Shown here one piece after another: positions 1 to 10,305 of a stretch of 64,000 nt of DNA. Source of the DNA: Zasmidium citrigriseum (taxonomy: Eukaryota > Ascomycota > Dothideomycetes > Mycosphaerellales > Mycosphaerellaceae). A program made the translations under genes and the position numbers. Numbering within the stretch: the stretch's first letter is position 1; every line of letters begins with the position of its first letter. The stretch spans positions 186,001 to 250,000 of the forward strand of contig NHNW01000028.1 in NCBI GenBank assembly GCA_002786025.1, in the 5' to 3' direction. The notes under the pieces are model-generated. The model worked only from the letters and a program-made list of their open reading frames with translations. It was not told the origin of the DNA and did no database searches.

Positions 1-27
1 CCTGCGGCATCCGTTTAGACCTCGCTT

Positions 28-440
28 TGCGACGTCGTGGTTGTTTCAAGGGTTGATATAGAGCACACTGTGACATTGGTGCTGTCTCCTTGATGCTGTG
101 ATAATGCAATGAGACTGATGTGGCTCTTGAAATCAAGTCGACAAATTCTGAGCCAGATGTCCGGGACAGATGAGTCGTACTGTGAAATCGACTGGTCGAG
201 CTTCCCATGCTTTCGGTAGCCTTGATATTTTCTCTCTACCCGAGAAAATTGGGCTGCAACGTCGTGGTTGTCTCAAGGGCTGCTGTCTTCTTGATACTGT
301 GATAATGCAATGAAATACGGATGCGGCTTCTGAAATCAAGCTGTTAGGCCCGGGCCAGAGGAATGGGATTGGGCGAGGTTACAGACAGGTCGTACCGTGA
401 TATTGAATGTTTGGAGTTGCAACGCTTTCGGTCGCCATAT
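28..440. repeat. Two diverged direct-repeat copies in the gene-less left end
   Basis: Two copies of about 190 bp lie at roughly 28-220 and 254-440. Shared words include the cgtcgtggttgt block (near 31 and 261), the ctgtgataatgcaatga block (near 97 and 297) and the tgaaatcaag block (near 128 and 329). The copies differ by scattered substitutions and small indels. No gene is supported in 1-1749: the short open frames there overlap on both strands and show no family features. Positions 1450-1749 probably hold the promoter and 5' leader of the gene starting at 1750. Confidence 0.55.
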
Positions 441-1749
441 GGGTCGGTCTGTCGGGCCAGTGTTGCGGATGGTTGTACTGTTGCTTCGGATGCAGTCTAA
501 AGCTTGATTTGCTGGTTTCGTGATGGTCGAAGTTGTACTATCAATCAGTACAGAAAGCTCAGACCCCTGATTCTCACCTTCTCGACTTGATCAAAGTGAT
601 GTCTGCCATTCACAAGTCCATCACAGACATTCAAAAGCTCGGAACGATCATCCTCCAATCCCTGCTCATGACGTCTCCATTCACATGATGCACACTCGGC
701 CTCTCCGCCTCCACAGATTCTCCTGTCTTACATCGAAGGAGTGGTGCGTTGCAGGAGAAAGCTGAAGTCGGGGAAGGGAGAAGTTTAGACTTTCCTCTCG
801 GCTTCGGCCCCGGGCGGCGTGAGAAGCAAGGCGAAGGAGGCTGGGCGGGCCGAGGGACCTCGTGTCTGTGTTTGAAACGATGGATCGGCGGATAAAAATA
901 CTCTCATTCACCTCTTTCCATCATCAACCTCATCAACATGAAGGAAGAGCAGATGGAGGGGAAGGATAGTATCACATGTCGATATTGCAGTTGATTGAGA
1001 CAAAGCCACAAATCTAGACCTTCGGCGGTTAAAGAAATATGTGATGGAAGTGTGAAGCAAGCCAAGCGTTTGAAGAGGGGCCCCAGGGTGCAGTCCTCCG
1101 TGTTTCAGGTTGACGACACCGGCGTGCGCATCGTCGTTGGTGGGAAAAGCTGCAACTTGCTGCTGCTGTACGTCGGATCTGCGTCTCAGCAAGCGGCAGG
1201 TAGAGTAGCATGTCCGCAGGTAGGAGGTCGCCTCTTGGGTTGCATGTACGACTTTTGCTCTCTTTTCCTTTTCTTCATCCTTCGTCTTGAGCGCGTTGCT
1301 GGTTTGCGCTGTTGTCGTTTGATGAACGATCAGAGCTGGTCTCTGCTCCAATTGCGATTTGCACGCACGCACGCCCGAACATTTTCCTGCACGTCAGACT
1401 GGCAGTACGAGGAGGACGACGTCAGCAATCCTAGTCTCATGGGACACGAGTGATCAAGAGAGCTTCTGCTTCTGCTGCTACTGCATCTCGCATTCTTTTC
1501 TCCCGGTCTCCTGCTTGCTCCTTCCTCTGGCTGGGCTATTTTGGAGCTTGCAGGCTCGCATCCTGATTACACCTCCCATCTTGGCTTGATTGCTGCCGAC
1601 AAACGACTCCTTCAAACGACTGCCCGTTTCGACTCCCAATGGCCGCGACCAACGACGGACTCGACCGGTGACCTCTTCTTCCCATACATCTCGTTTGATC
1701 ACGCGGCTGGTCCCGACATTTCGTTTGAAGAAGGGAAGGAAGGTGCTTG

Positions 1750-3435
1750 ATGTGGAAGGAGTCACTATCCAAAATGCGGGATCGCCGGAACACCAACCTC
1801 TCCGTGTCGTCGACCGACTCTGCGACGTCTTCGCGCTCGACACGGAATAGTCTCAATGAGAAGCGATATTCCAGTCCGCCGCCGCCTTCGCCGACGCTGC
1901 CTGCTCCTGTGACGAAAGAGAATCGGCCACGGCCAGTGTCGAGACGGACGATGGCGGCGAGGAGCTTGGCGGGGATTTTGCTGCTGCTGCTTGTCTGGAG
2001 GTATATGTTGGGCTTTTTGATTGTGCCGTCGTTGCTTGGTGGGAGCAGTGGGGAGAAGGTTGATGAGGGTACGGAGTTGGTTGCTGGCAATGATCTTCCT
2101 GGGGAACCGACGGCTTTTATGGTGGATGTTGAGGGGAGGTCGAGGTGGACGGTTTCGATTCCGCATAACTACAGCTTTCCATTGAAGCCGCAAGTGTATC
2201 ACGATATCTGTGAGAACGGAGCTGGGCTGCAGTCGACGTTGGCCCCCAAGACTCGATATCACCATACCAAGCACTGGTTGCGGAAGGGCAGCAACGAGTA
2301 CTACGCTAAGGACGAGGCTTTCCTGGACATCGATGAAGCGGAGAATGCTAGTGTTCTGCCCAAGCCAAAGAAGGAGAAGCTGTCGAACGTCTGTCCCACC
2401 AGCATGACGTTCGTCCTCGAGTCAGATGAAGCCAGCTTGGGCAAGACCCTTATCCACCTCTGGATGAGCTATGGGCTGGCCAAGAAGGAAGGCAGAGCCT
2501 TCTTTATCGATGACTCCCGCTGGGCATGGGGCAAATACGCTTCCTACTTCTCGCCACCACCCAAGCCGAAGTGCCGTCGGCCTCCACCTCATCATGCTGT
2601 GCCTTGCCCGCACAGCGCCAAGCATATCGTCGTCTCTGCGGCCACAGCACCATGGACCTTTGGTAGTCTCTTCCACAAGGAATTCTTCAAAGCCCGAAAC
2701 GGCCCTCGTATCTTCGATCTCTTGAGAACAGGCTACGAAGATCTCTTCAAACTCAAAGGTGAAGACTCCCTCTACGCCGCCGCCCGGATCGCCAAACTCA
2801 AGGAGGATGCTGCGATGCATGACAGCTCTATGATTGGGATCCAGATCCGTCGTGGCGATCAGCATCCTCTCGAGTATCAGTACAGCAAAGACTATCTCCC
2901 TCTCGAGCGGTACGGTGAAGGCGCTCTCTCCCTTTTGGAAACTGGCAAGTCGTCATCTGTCATCCTCGGCTCTGACGACCCGGAGATCATCAACTCGCCC
3001 GAACTCCAACAATCCATTCCAGATTTTATGCTGCAACGCGCTCAAGAGCGGATCCAGCTCGCCACAAAGACAACGCTGGACCAGACCAGCCCAGTCGAAG
3101 ATCTCCGTGAACCCGGCTCCGCATACGTGAAACACATTGACGAGAACTCCGGCTGGGAAGGAGGTTTCTATAGCGCTTTATTCTACTCCCTCGGCGGAGC
3201 GAGCAGGTCTCACGAAGGCAAAGTCCCCGAACAAGCACTCCGACTCCGGGAACTGGTTGGCAGAGCCTATCTGTTGGATCTCGCTGTCTTAGGAGAAAGC
3301 GACGGAGTTGTCTGTGCAGTCAGCAGCGCAACATGTCGGCTTCTGGGAGTCATGTTAGGAAGCGAGAAAGTCAAAGAGGGCAAGTGGGTGAATGTCGATG
3401 ACGGCAGACCCTGGACGTGGGATGGAAGGAAGTGA
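1750..3435 (+). CDS. Fucosyltransferase-like type II membrane glycosyltransferase
   Basis: Single-exon, 561 aa. The first ATG is at 1750; a second at 1780 is possible, because the first 60 residues are low-complexity Ser/Arg/Pro. One membrane segment lies at about residues 72-95 after a basic stretch, the layout of a Golgi type II enzyme with a lumenal catalytic domain. GIQIRRGD (363-370) resembles the RRxD nucleotide-sugar motif of alpha-1,6-/O-fucosyltransferase-type enzymes (GT23/GT65/GT68 clan). A downstream GSDDPEI stretch and a late C-terminal CAVSSATCRLLG segment match the later donor-site motifs of that fold. This is a fold-level assignment: acceptor and donor sugar are unknown. It converges on cdc43, with 134 bp between stop codons. 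Confidence 0.7.
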   Translation: MWKESLSKMRDRRNTNLSVSSTDSATSSRSTRNSLNEKRYSSPPPPSPTLPAPVTKENRPRPVSRRTMAARSLAGILLLLLVWRYMLGFLIVPSLLGGSSGEKVDEGTELVAGNDLPGEPTAFMVDVEGRSRWTVSIPHNYSFPLKPQVYHDICENGAGLQSTLAPKTRYHHTKHWLRKGSNEYYAKDEAFLDIDEAENASVLPKPKKEKLSNVCPTSMTFVLESDEASLGKTLIHLWMSYGLAKKEGRAFFIDDSRWAWGKYASYFSPPPKPKCRRPPPHHAVPCPHSAKHIVVSAATAPWTFGSLFHKEFFKARNGPRIFDLLRTGYEDLFKLKGEDSLYAAARIAKLKEDAAMHDSSMIGIQIRRGDQHPLEYQYSKDYLPLERYGEGALSLLETGKSSSVILGSDDPEIINSPELQQSIPDFMLQRAQERIQLATKTTLDQTSPVEDLREPGSAYVKHIDENSGWEGGFYSALFYSLGGASRSHEGKVPEQALRLRELVGRAYLLDLAVLGESDGVVCAVSSATCRLLGVMLGSEKVKEGKWVNVDDGRPWTWDGRK

Positions 3436-3569
3436 GCTTGGACAAAGCTCTTGTTGATGAAAGCATGGCATGGCATAGCATAGCGCATGGCGTCCGATCG
3501 TTTTGTTGAGGAAAAAGATACCCTTTCATAGATAGTTTAGCTCTTTGGCGATGGATGAACAGTACGGCC

Positions 3570-4917
3570 TTACACCTCTTCTTGCCATGATTTCCAGAGG
3601 GCCGGTAATCGCGAACTTGCGTCTTTGCTTACGCACATCATCCCGTCGACTTCTTTGATGCCTTCCAATCCGGTCAGCCCTAGTGCTGCAAGGCCTAAGC
3701 AAGCGTGGTATAGATCTGGTAGGTCGCCTGGGAATTTTCCGAATCCGCCCAGAGCTGGATGTTGCGTTTTGTCCAGAACGTATTTTTGCAATGCTGGATG
3801 GTGGAAGGTGGTTGTGTGATCGAGCATCGAGAGCGAGGCGCAAACCCACCAAGCGTAGCAGGTGTCGGCGACTTTGTTCGTGCGGCCATTCATGCCTGCT
3901 GCGGAGTCGTGAGATGGAGGGTCCAGGCCGAAGGGTGTGAGGAGGGTCGTTTTGTCTGGGGATTGGTGGAGGGGCGGAGAAGTCTCTGGGTGTTGTTCGT
4001 GCGTTTGGGAGGTCGGGTCGTCCAAAATTGGGTCTTCTGCTTCGGCATCCGGGTCGAGAAGGTCGGTTTGACGATTGACGAGCCAGTGAAGGGTCATTAG
4101 GGGGTCCTTTGGCGCTGTGGCATAAGATCTTTGTGTATGTTGATCTGGCGTGCGGAGGCGGTTGACGAATTTGAGACAGCCGAGGGAGCAGAATGTGTAG
4201 CCTGCGTGCGGTTCGTGGAAGGCTTCGTCTGCGATTCCACCATCGTAGGATTCTGCGTTCGAGATACATTCGACTAATTTGTCCAGGTTTATGTCTTCAA
4301 TCGTTGTGCCTCCGAATTTAACGGGCCCTTCGCTGTCTCCTCGAAGAATATATCGAACTCCAGCTGCACAGTACCCAAACCGAGGATCTCGCCCACCTTC
4401 AATCTTTCCGTCCACGAGAGTCTCTCCAAAGGAGCCGTCAGATCTTTGCATCGTTCGCAGCCATTGCAATGTATGCTTTCGCTTCACCCGTTTCATATCA
4501 TCCCCAATGATAAGGAGTGAAGCCAAGGCGAAGTATGTGGCGGGCACGCTCGCCGGATCCCATTTCGCGTTCGCCTCATTCGCCCTCTCGTCAAAGTTTG
4601 TTCCCGGCCACATGCGAAAGCCGCCATTCGGGAGCTGACAATGGTAGATCCAGTCTACGTAGTCCTTCCGTTCGCTCTCCTTGGTTATGGTGCTCCAGGC
4701 ATCCAGAATGTCGAGCGCGGAGATGATCATGAACGCCAGGTACATGCGATTGCTGTCATTTCCCGTGTAGTGATGTGGCAGGAGCGTCTTGAGGCATCGT
4801 GTCCAGTACTTCACATGCCGAGCCTGCAACCCGTATTGGATCAACGGAAGCCCGCATGTGATACGGGAGTCTGCTCACCTTGTCCAGTCGAGGCTCGGGG
4901 GAGTCGTCAGCTTTCAT
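3570..4917 (-). CDS. cdc43: Geranylgeranyltransferase type I beta subunit
   Basis: Catalytic beta subunit of the CAAX prenyltransferase that attaches geranylgeranyl to C-terminal cysteines of Rho/Cdc42-type GTPases, acting as a dimer with the shared alpha subunit in the cytosol. Two exons: 4917-4879 (MKADDSPEPRLDK) and 4823-3570, with a 55-bp intron (gtgagc...ttgcag). The splice restores the family start LDKARHVKYWTRC, while the unspliced frame gives an unrelated N-terminus. About 430 aa. DSNRM near the start, repeated GG-containing prenyltransferase turns, and zinc-ligand contexts YDGGI, TCYAWW and LYHACLGL are visible. A polar insertion of about 60 residues (PDAEAEDPILDD onward) interrupts the barrel, as in other filamentous fungi. 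It is divergent from the helicase gene at 5242. Confidence 0.92.
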
Positions 4918-5241
4918 GGCTCACTTCAAGCTCCAGGCCGTGTCTCAGAATGAGCGGTATACTGAAAGAATCTCGGACATCAACCCAACGCCAGACGCCA
5001 TGTACTGTGGAGGAAGAGCAGCATGTGATGTTGTTTTGGTGGGTTTCGGAGTTTAGAGGAGAAGTTGCAGTTGATCACATTTTAGACTTTTGGACGTGCG
5101 CTTTTAGAGTTCGACGGCGCCCAATCAGAGGTGCGGTCCGTTCCTATCGATAAGGGCGCGCCTCCTCGAGGCAACTACGCGGGACTTGGTCGTTTCGTCC
5201 TTCTTCTGATCCCGCCACTGTACTTCACACTCACCATCACC

Positions 5242-8200
5242 ATGGCACCTCGAAAGGAGCATGCGGTCGCGACAGCGCTCGCAGCCCAGGTGCGCTCGAG
5301 TGACGAGAAGTCGATTCTGGTGGAAGCTGGTGGAGTGACGCCGATGAGCTGGTTCCTCGAGCACGGCCAGCCAGAACCCGAAGGCCCGCCTCCCAAGAAG
5401 CGACGGAAGCTGGACGATACCAGCGTGCAGAACTCTCGTCAAGCGTCTCCGTCTCGTGATGAGACAAATTCATCATCCTCTGACGATTCTATCTTACTTC
5501 TGGAGGCCTCGATTGACTTCCATTTCCCGGAGACTTTGCATACCAAGTCGGCTTCTCGTAAGGCGCTGGCCGACGATGTGGAATTTGAGAATGCCTCGAG
5601 CCTTCCAGTCGTGCTGTACGGAGTCAAGTCAGATGCTACTGGCACCACTCTACGTCTGGCACTTCACAAGCCAAATGCACCTGTTCTCATACTCGAGTCA
5701 CAAGAGGTGTCGGATCGAGTGCTGGAACTGCTGAGAAACATCGCTTTGCCAGGTCAACTGAAGGCCGCCGCAGCAAACGCGCGAGTCAAAGAACATCCGG
5801 CATCTTTGCTTTCCTGTACTATCACACGGTCTGTAGGACAGCTCTTCACTGTCTTTCGCCTGCAGGCTTCACTTCGCTGGCAATCTGGCGTGTCAGCTTT
5901 CCGAGCCGGTGCTCCAGTTGGTGCAGCTAGGGTCTATCCAGACTACGACCTGCTGCTAGAGGCTTTCCCAGATCATGTGAGGGATGCTGTTGATCACAGC
6001 CAGCCATGGACCCCGCAGGACTTCTACGAAAGCGTCCACGCACCCTCTCGAGATATAGACGTCGAAGGCAAATACGACGACGTCCTTGAAAGCCAGCTAT
6101 ACCCTTTTCAGAAACGGGCAGTCTCTTGGATGCTAGGCAGAGAAGGCGCTGAGCCACGACATCAGCAGATGCCAGGCCTTTACGAGACGGTGGTAGATGC
6201 CGACGGTCGCGAGTGCTTTGTCAACCATTTGCAAGGAATTGTGGCGCGGACGAAACCAATCGATGAGGCACAAGTATCTGGAGGCCTACTCGCAGAAGAG
6301 ATGGGTCTTGGCAAGACTGTTGAGATGTTGGCTCTGCTATCCCTTCACCAACGCCCGAAGATGCCATCGAGAACTTCAGCGGACGACACGTCGGACATCC
6401 CGTCAGATGAGGAACCAGGCAAGCCATCACACAAGCAAGAAGATACGCGATCAGACGAGGAACCAGACACGCCATTGATTGAGACACCAGACAAGGTGTT
6501 CGACAGCGACACGGAAACCACGGTAACGCCATCGAAAGCCACGCTGATCATCACGCCCAATGTTATTATGAAGCAATGGCAGTCGGAACTCGCTCGGCAT
6601 GCACCCAACCTCAGCGTGTACCATTACGAGGGCATACCGAAAGGCAACAAAAGCAGGAGGTCAGAAGCAGATCTCATTCAGGACCTCGCAACGAAATACG
6701 ACGTTGTCATTACCACATACAACGTCCTTGGCCAGGAAGTTTACTACGCCGAAGATCCTCCTGATCGCAACATGCGGCATGAGCGGAGGTTTGAACGCAA
6801 GAAGAGCCCGCTCATTCAATTGCAGTGGTGGCGGATCTGTCTGGATGAAGCACAAATGGTAGATACGGGAGTGACTGCTGCAGCTCGTGTCGCTTGTCGT
6901 CTACCAAGAGTGCACAGCTGGGCTGTTTCCGGAACGCCTTTGCGGAAGAACGTTCAAGATCTCCATGGTCTTCTCATCTTTCTTCGGTTCAAGCCTTTCA
7001 ACAAAAGCTCACAGCTTTGGGGACATCTAGTGACAAACCACAAACATCTCTTCCGGAACATCTTTGGGGACATTGCCTTGCGACATACGAAGGTCCTCAT
7101 TCGCGACGAGCTACGTTTGCCGCCCCAGAAGCGCGTGGTCATTTCGTGTCCCTTTTCCGTTGTCGAACAGCAAAACTATGCCACTCTCTTCAACCAGATG
7201 TGTGAGGAAGTTGGCGTGAACGCAGACGGATCGCCGGGTCATGATGACTGGAATCCCAACGAGAAGGCTGAGCTGATGAGGTCCTGGCTCAGTCGGCTTC
7301 GACAGACCTGTCTGCATCCTCAAGTCGGCAACAAGAAACGCAAAGCATTTGGTCGCCGCAATGCGCCCCTTCGTACGGTCGCAGAAGTTCTCCAATCCAT
7401 GATCGACCAGAACGAGACGGATCTCAGAGTACGAGAGAGAGAAGCGGTGTCGGCATCTCTCAAGAGAGCCCACGTGCTGGGCAACAATGGCGAGGACAAA
7501 CACCGAAGCGAAAAGGCACTCAAAATATACGAAGAAGCCATGGCTTCCACTGAACGTATGGTCAAAGAAGCCAGGGAACAGCTCGCTGCCGCCAAAGCAG
7601 CCGGCGCTGAGGACGGCCAGACCGTCGCCGAGACCGACGACGAAGATTCATCCGGGGAATCGACGCCTATCCTGGGTCGTTTGCGCAACAGCTTACGCAC
7701 GGCATTACACCTGCACCATGTCTGTCTCTTCTTCACGGCTACAGCCTACCACCAGATCAAGACCAACGAAGATTTGATCGAACAGGATTCGGAACAGTTC
7801 AAGGAACTTGAAGCGAAAGAAGTAGATCTATATGAGCGAGCCAAGATACTTCGAAAGGAGATCATGAAGGATACTGCACGTAAAGCCGAGGGATTGATGC
7901 GTCAAATCAAGGACATTAAGGATGAGAAGACCAACACGAAGATCCCTTCAGTCAAAGATCTCAAGGCTCTCGGTGGTATTGAGAGCAGAAAGATCGTCGA
8001 GAAGAGTGATGAGTTATTCGATGAGATCAGAGAGCAAGCCAGCCTAATCAGACAATGGCGTGCGAAGATGGTCCATTTTCTCCTGAAGCCCCTTGTGGAT
8101 GAGGAAGGCGAAGGCATCGAAACGACTGGCGATGAATATGAAGACTCAACCAAGCAGCAGGATGAGCTCTACGTTTATTTCGACGCCATCAAGTCAGTAC

Positions 8201-9843
8201 ACGCAGACTTGAACACCTACATCACTGGCGAGAGCGCGCCATTGGTTGACCATGAGCTCAAGATGCTTGTCGGCAACGCAAAGAAAATCTTTGATCCAAA
8301 GGTACCCGACGAACAGAAGCCACCAGTGCATGCGCCGGAGCTGGTACTTCAGCTTCTTGACAGTCGTGTCAGAGACTCGTACAGAAAACGGCGCGATCAA
8401 TTTGGCTCTGTTCGCAGTCTTATCCAGGAAGCTCGTTCACTCGAGTCGTCCATGGACTGGGCCGGATCTGGCTCAAGGGCGGTTGCAGAGCAAGCCGTCA
8501 TCAAGCAGCATTTGACTTCCCTCAACGCTGTGCTTACGGCATACTCAAAGACACTGAATGGTCTGGAGAAGGAGATTGACTTGTTTCGTGTAACCCAAAA
8601 CCAGCGAGTTGAATTCTACCGCCAGCTGCAGGAGCTTTCTGATGATGTCGCACCTTACAAAGAGGAACACGACCCGCAGCTTGATCATCGCGCCCTTGCA
8701 CATGCGATGGACGAAGAGGAACATGCGAAAACCCTACTGGCTCAGCTGCGAACCAAGAATCGCTTCTACCTGCACCTCAGAGACGAGAATGGTGCTGACG
8801 CGGAGAGTAAGATGTGCATCATCTGCAGAGACACCTTCGAACGCGGAGTTCTTACGATTTGCGGTCACCAATTCTGCAAAGACTGCATTACTCACTGGCT
8901 CGCGCAGTCCACCTTGTGTCCTGTGTGCAAGCGACGACTGGGCAAGAACGACATCCATGAAATAACGTTCAAGCCGCAGGAGCTTCGTGCATTGGAAGAA
9001 GCTCAATCAGCGGATACTTCTCCTTCCAAGGCCTCGACATCTTCAGCACCGTCTACACAGACATCGATCTATTCCGACGTCGACCCGAAGCTGATGGACG
9101 AGATCAAGTCGATTGACCTGCCTCAATCGTACGGTTCCAAGATCGACACTCTGGGTCGCCATTTGCACTGGATTCGAGAACATGATCCAGGTGCCAAGTC
9201 GATCGTCTTTTCGCAGTATCGAGAGTTCTTGGATGTCCTAGGCACTGCCCTCCCCGAGTTCAAACTTGGACACGCACGACTAGGCCGGACCGGTGCAGCT
9301 GAGAAGTTCCGCCACGATCCAAGCGTAGACTGCTTGTTGATGGACGCCAAGAGCGACTCCTCTGGGCTGACCCTCGTCAATGCCACCCACGTCTTCATCT
9401 GCGAGCCTCTCATTCAGACTGCTGTAGAGCTTCAAGCTATTGCCCGTGTCCATCGTATTGGCCAGACACGCCCAACCACCGTCTGGATGTACCTCATCAA
9501 CGACACCGTCGAGGAGTCCATCTACGACATCTCGGTCACTCGCCGCCTCTCACATGTGCAGTCTAGGCAGCAAAAGCAGCAGTCCAAGCGTAGTCAGAAG
9601 TCCCGGTCAGGCACGCCAGCTCCGCTGCAGGAGAATGCACTTGACGCTGCCAACTCAGAGGAGTTGCAGGCAGCACCACTGACGAAGCTGCTCGTGTCCG
9701 GGAAAGCAGGTGGTGAGCTCGTGCGGAATGACGACCTGTGGCAATGCCTTTTCGGCAAGGCCAACACAGCAAATGCCAACATTGCTGTCTCGAGGGAGGT
9801 TGGTCGTCACTTGAGGGTCGAGGCGGCTGAGCAGCGTAGATAG
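5242..9843 (+). CDS. irc20: SNF2-family helicase with inserted RING finger (Irc20/SHPRH-like)
   Basis: Intronless, 1533 aa. ATG 5242 sits in a strong context (caccATGG); the frame is open upstream but has no better start. The N-terminal basic KKRRK stretch (about residue 53) suggests nuclear import. SNF2 lobe 1 carries Walker A GLGKT (355-359) and a DEAQ box (535-538) in place of the usual DEAH/DEGH. A long charged, coiled-coil-rich insertion follows (about 700-1180), then a C3HC4 RING beginning CIIC at residue 1192, then the HELICc lobe with SGLTLVNATHVF and ARVHRIGQ. A RING between the two ATPase lobes is the signature of Irc20/SHPRH E3 ligases, linked in yeast to recombination and SUMO/ubiquitin control of repair. 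Length is close to yeast Irc20. Confidence 0.9.
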   Translation: MAPRKEHAVATALAAQVRSSDEKSILVEAGGVTPMSWFLEHGQPEPEGPPPKKRRKLDDTSVQNSRQASPSRDETNSSSSDDSILLLEASIDFHFPETLHTKSASRKALADDVEFENASSLPVVLYGVKSDATGTTLRLALHKPNAPVLILESQEVSDRVLELLRNIALPGQLKAAAANARVKEHPASLLSCTITRSVGQLFTVFRLQASLRWQSGVSAFRAGAPVGAARVYPDYDLLLEAFPDHVRDAVDHSQPWTPQDFYESVHAPSRDIDVEGKYDDVLESQLYPFQKRAVSWMLGREGAEPRHQQMPGLYETVVDADGRECFVNHLQGIVARTKPIDEAQVSGGLLAEEMGLGKTVEMLALLSLHQRPKMPSRTSADDTSDIPSDEEPGKPSHKQEDTRSDEEPDTPLIETPDKVFDSDTETTVTPSKATLIITPNVIMKQWQSELARHAPNLSVYHYEGIPKGNKSRRSEADLIQDLATKYDVVITTYNVLGQEVYYAEDPPDRNMRHERRFERKKSPLIQLQWWRICLDEAQMVDTGVTAAARVACRLPRVHSWAVSGTPLRKNVQDLHGLLIFLRFKPFNKSSQLWGHLVTNHKHLFRNIFGDIALRHTKVLIRDELRLPPQKRVVISCPFSVVEQQNYATLFNQMCEEVGVNADGSPGHDDWNPNEKAELMRSWLSRLRQTCLHPQVGNKKRKAFGRRNAPLRTVAEVLQSMIDQNETDLRVREREAVSASLKRAHVLGNNGEDKHRSEKALKIYEEAMASTERMVKEAREQLAAAKAAGAEDGQTVAETDDEDSSGESTPILGRLRNSLRTALHLHHVCLFFTATAYHQIKTNEDLIEQDSEQFKELEAKEVDLYERAKILRKEIMKDTARKAEGLMRQIKDIKDEKTNTKIPSVKDLKALGGIESRKIVEKSDELFDEIREQASLIRQWRAKMVHFLLKPLVDEEGEGIETTGDEYEDSTKQQDELYVYFDAIKSVHADLNTYITGESAPLVDHELKMLVGNAKKIFDPKVPDEQKPPVHAPELVLQLLDSRVRDSYRKRRDQFGSVRSLIQEARSLESSMDWAGSGSRAVAEQAVIKQHLTSLNAVLTAYSKTLNGLEKEIDLFRVTQNQRVEFYRQLQELSDDVAPYKEEHDPQLDHRALAHAMDEEEHAKTLLAQLRTKNRFYLHLRDENGADAESKMCIICRDTFERGVLTICGHQFCKDCITHWLAQSTLCPVCKRRLGKNDIHEITFKPQELRALEEAQSADTSPSKASTSSAPSTQTSIYSDVDPKLMDEIKSIDLPQSYGSKIDTLGRHLHWIREHDPGAKSIVFSQYREFLDVLGTALPEFKLGHARLGRTGAAEKFRHDPSVDCLLMDAKSDSSGLTLVNATHVFICEPLIQTAVELQAIARVHRIGQTRPTTVWMYLINDTVEESIYDISVTRRLSHVQSRQQKQQSKRSQKSRSGTPAPLQENALDAANSEELQAAPLTKLLVSGKAGGELVRNDDLWQCLFGKANTANANIAVSREVGRHLRVEAAEQRR

Positions 9844-10305
9844 TATAGATATGTGTTATTAGATCATTCCTACCCATCATTATACCTACCTGCCTTACCT
9901 TATGAGCATATCATTCCCCTGGAGCCCTACGGTGAGGCCTATCACTCGGCCCTTGCGCCATCACATAGCCCTGACGAATCCCTTCACCTGAGCGCCAACA
10001 TGTCCACATGGACACCCTATCCCCGCGAAACGATCGATCATCCACGCCACTCAATGAGCTGTCAGACCCTCGTTGGCAACCTCACGCTCCCGGGGAGATC
10101 ATACGTGAAGTGACACTTACTTGCTCCAAGGGGCCAGTCATGACCGAGGGCCGTCGAGCCCGCTCACGCGGCAGGGCCTGGGAAGTGTATATCAAGCGCA
10201 ATCCCTCACCTTTTCTTTTACCTCTTCATACCAGCTCCCAATCGATCAAACTGCCCCTGAACAAGCCCTAACTCACTTCAAATCAACACACTTCACTTGC
10301 CTACG
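9844..10305. other. Intergenic, 3' end of helicase gene and promoter of secreted protein gene
   Basis: No gene-like frame. It contains a pyrimidine-rich stretch just before the ATG at 10306 (10200-10300), typical of fungal core promoters. No clear TATA box is seen. Confidence 0.4.

Noticed and set aside
1536..2274. Minus-strand frames of 169-184 codons overlapping the 5' end of the glycosyltransferase-like gene
   Set aside because: Shadows in Ser/Arg-rich DNA; the plus-strand gene has clear motifs.
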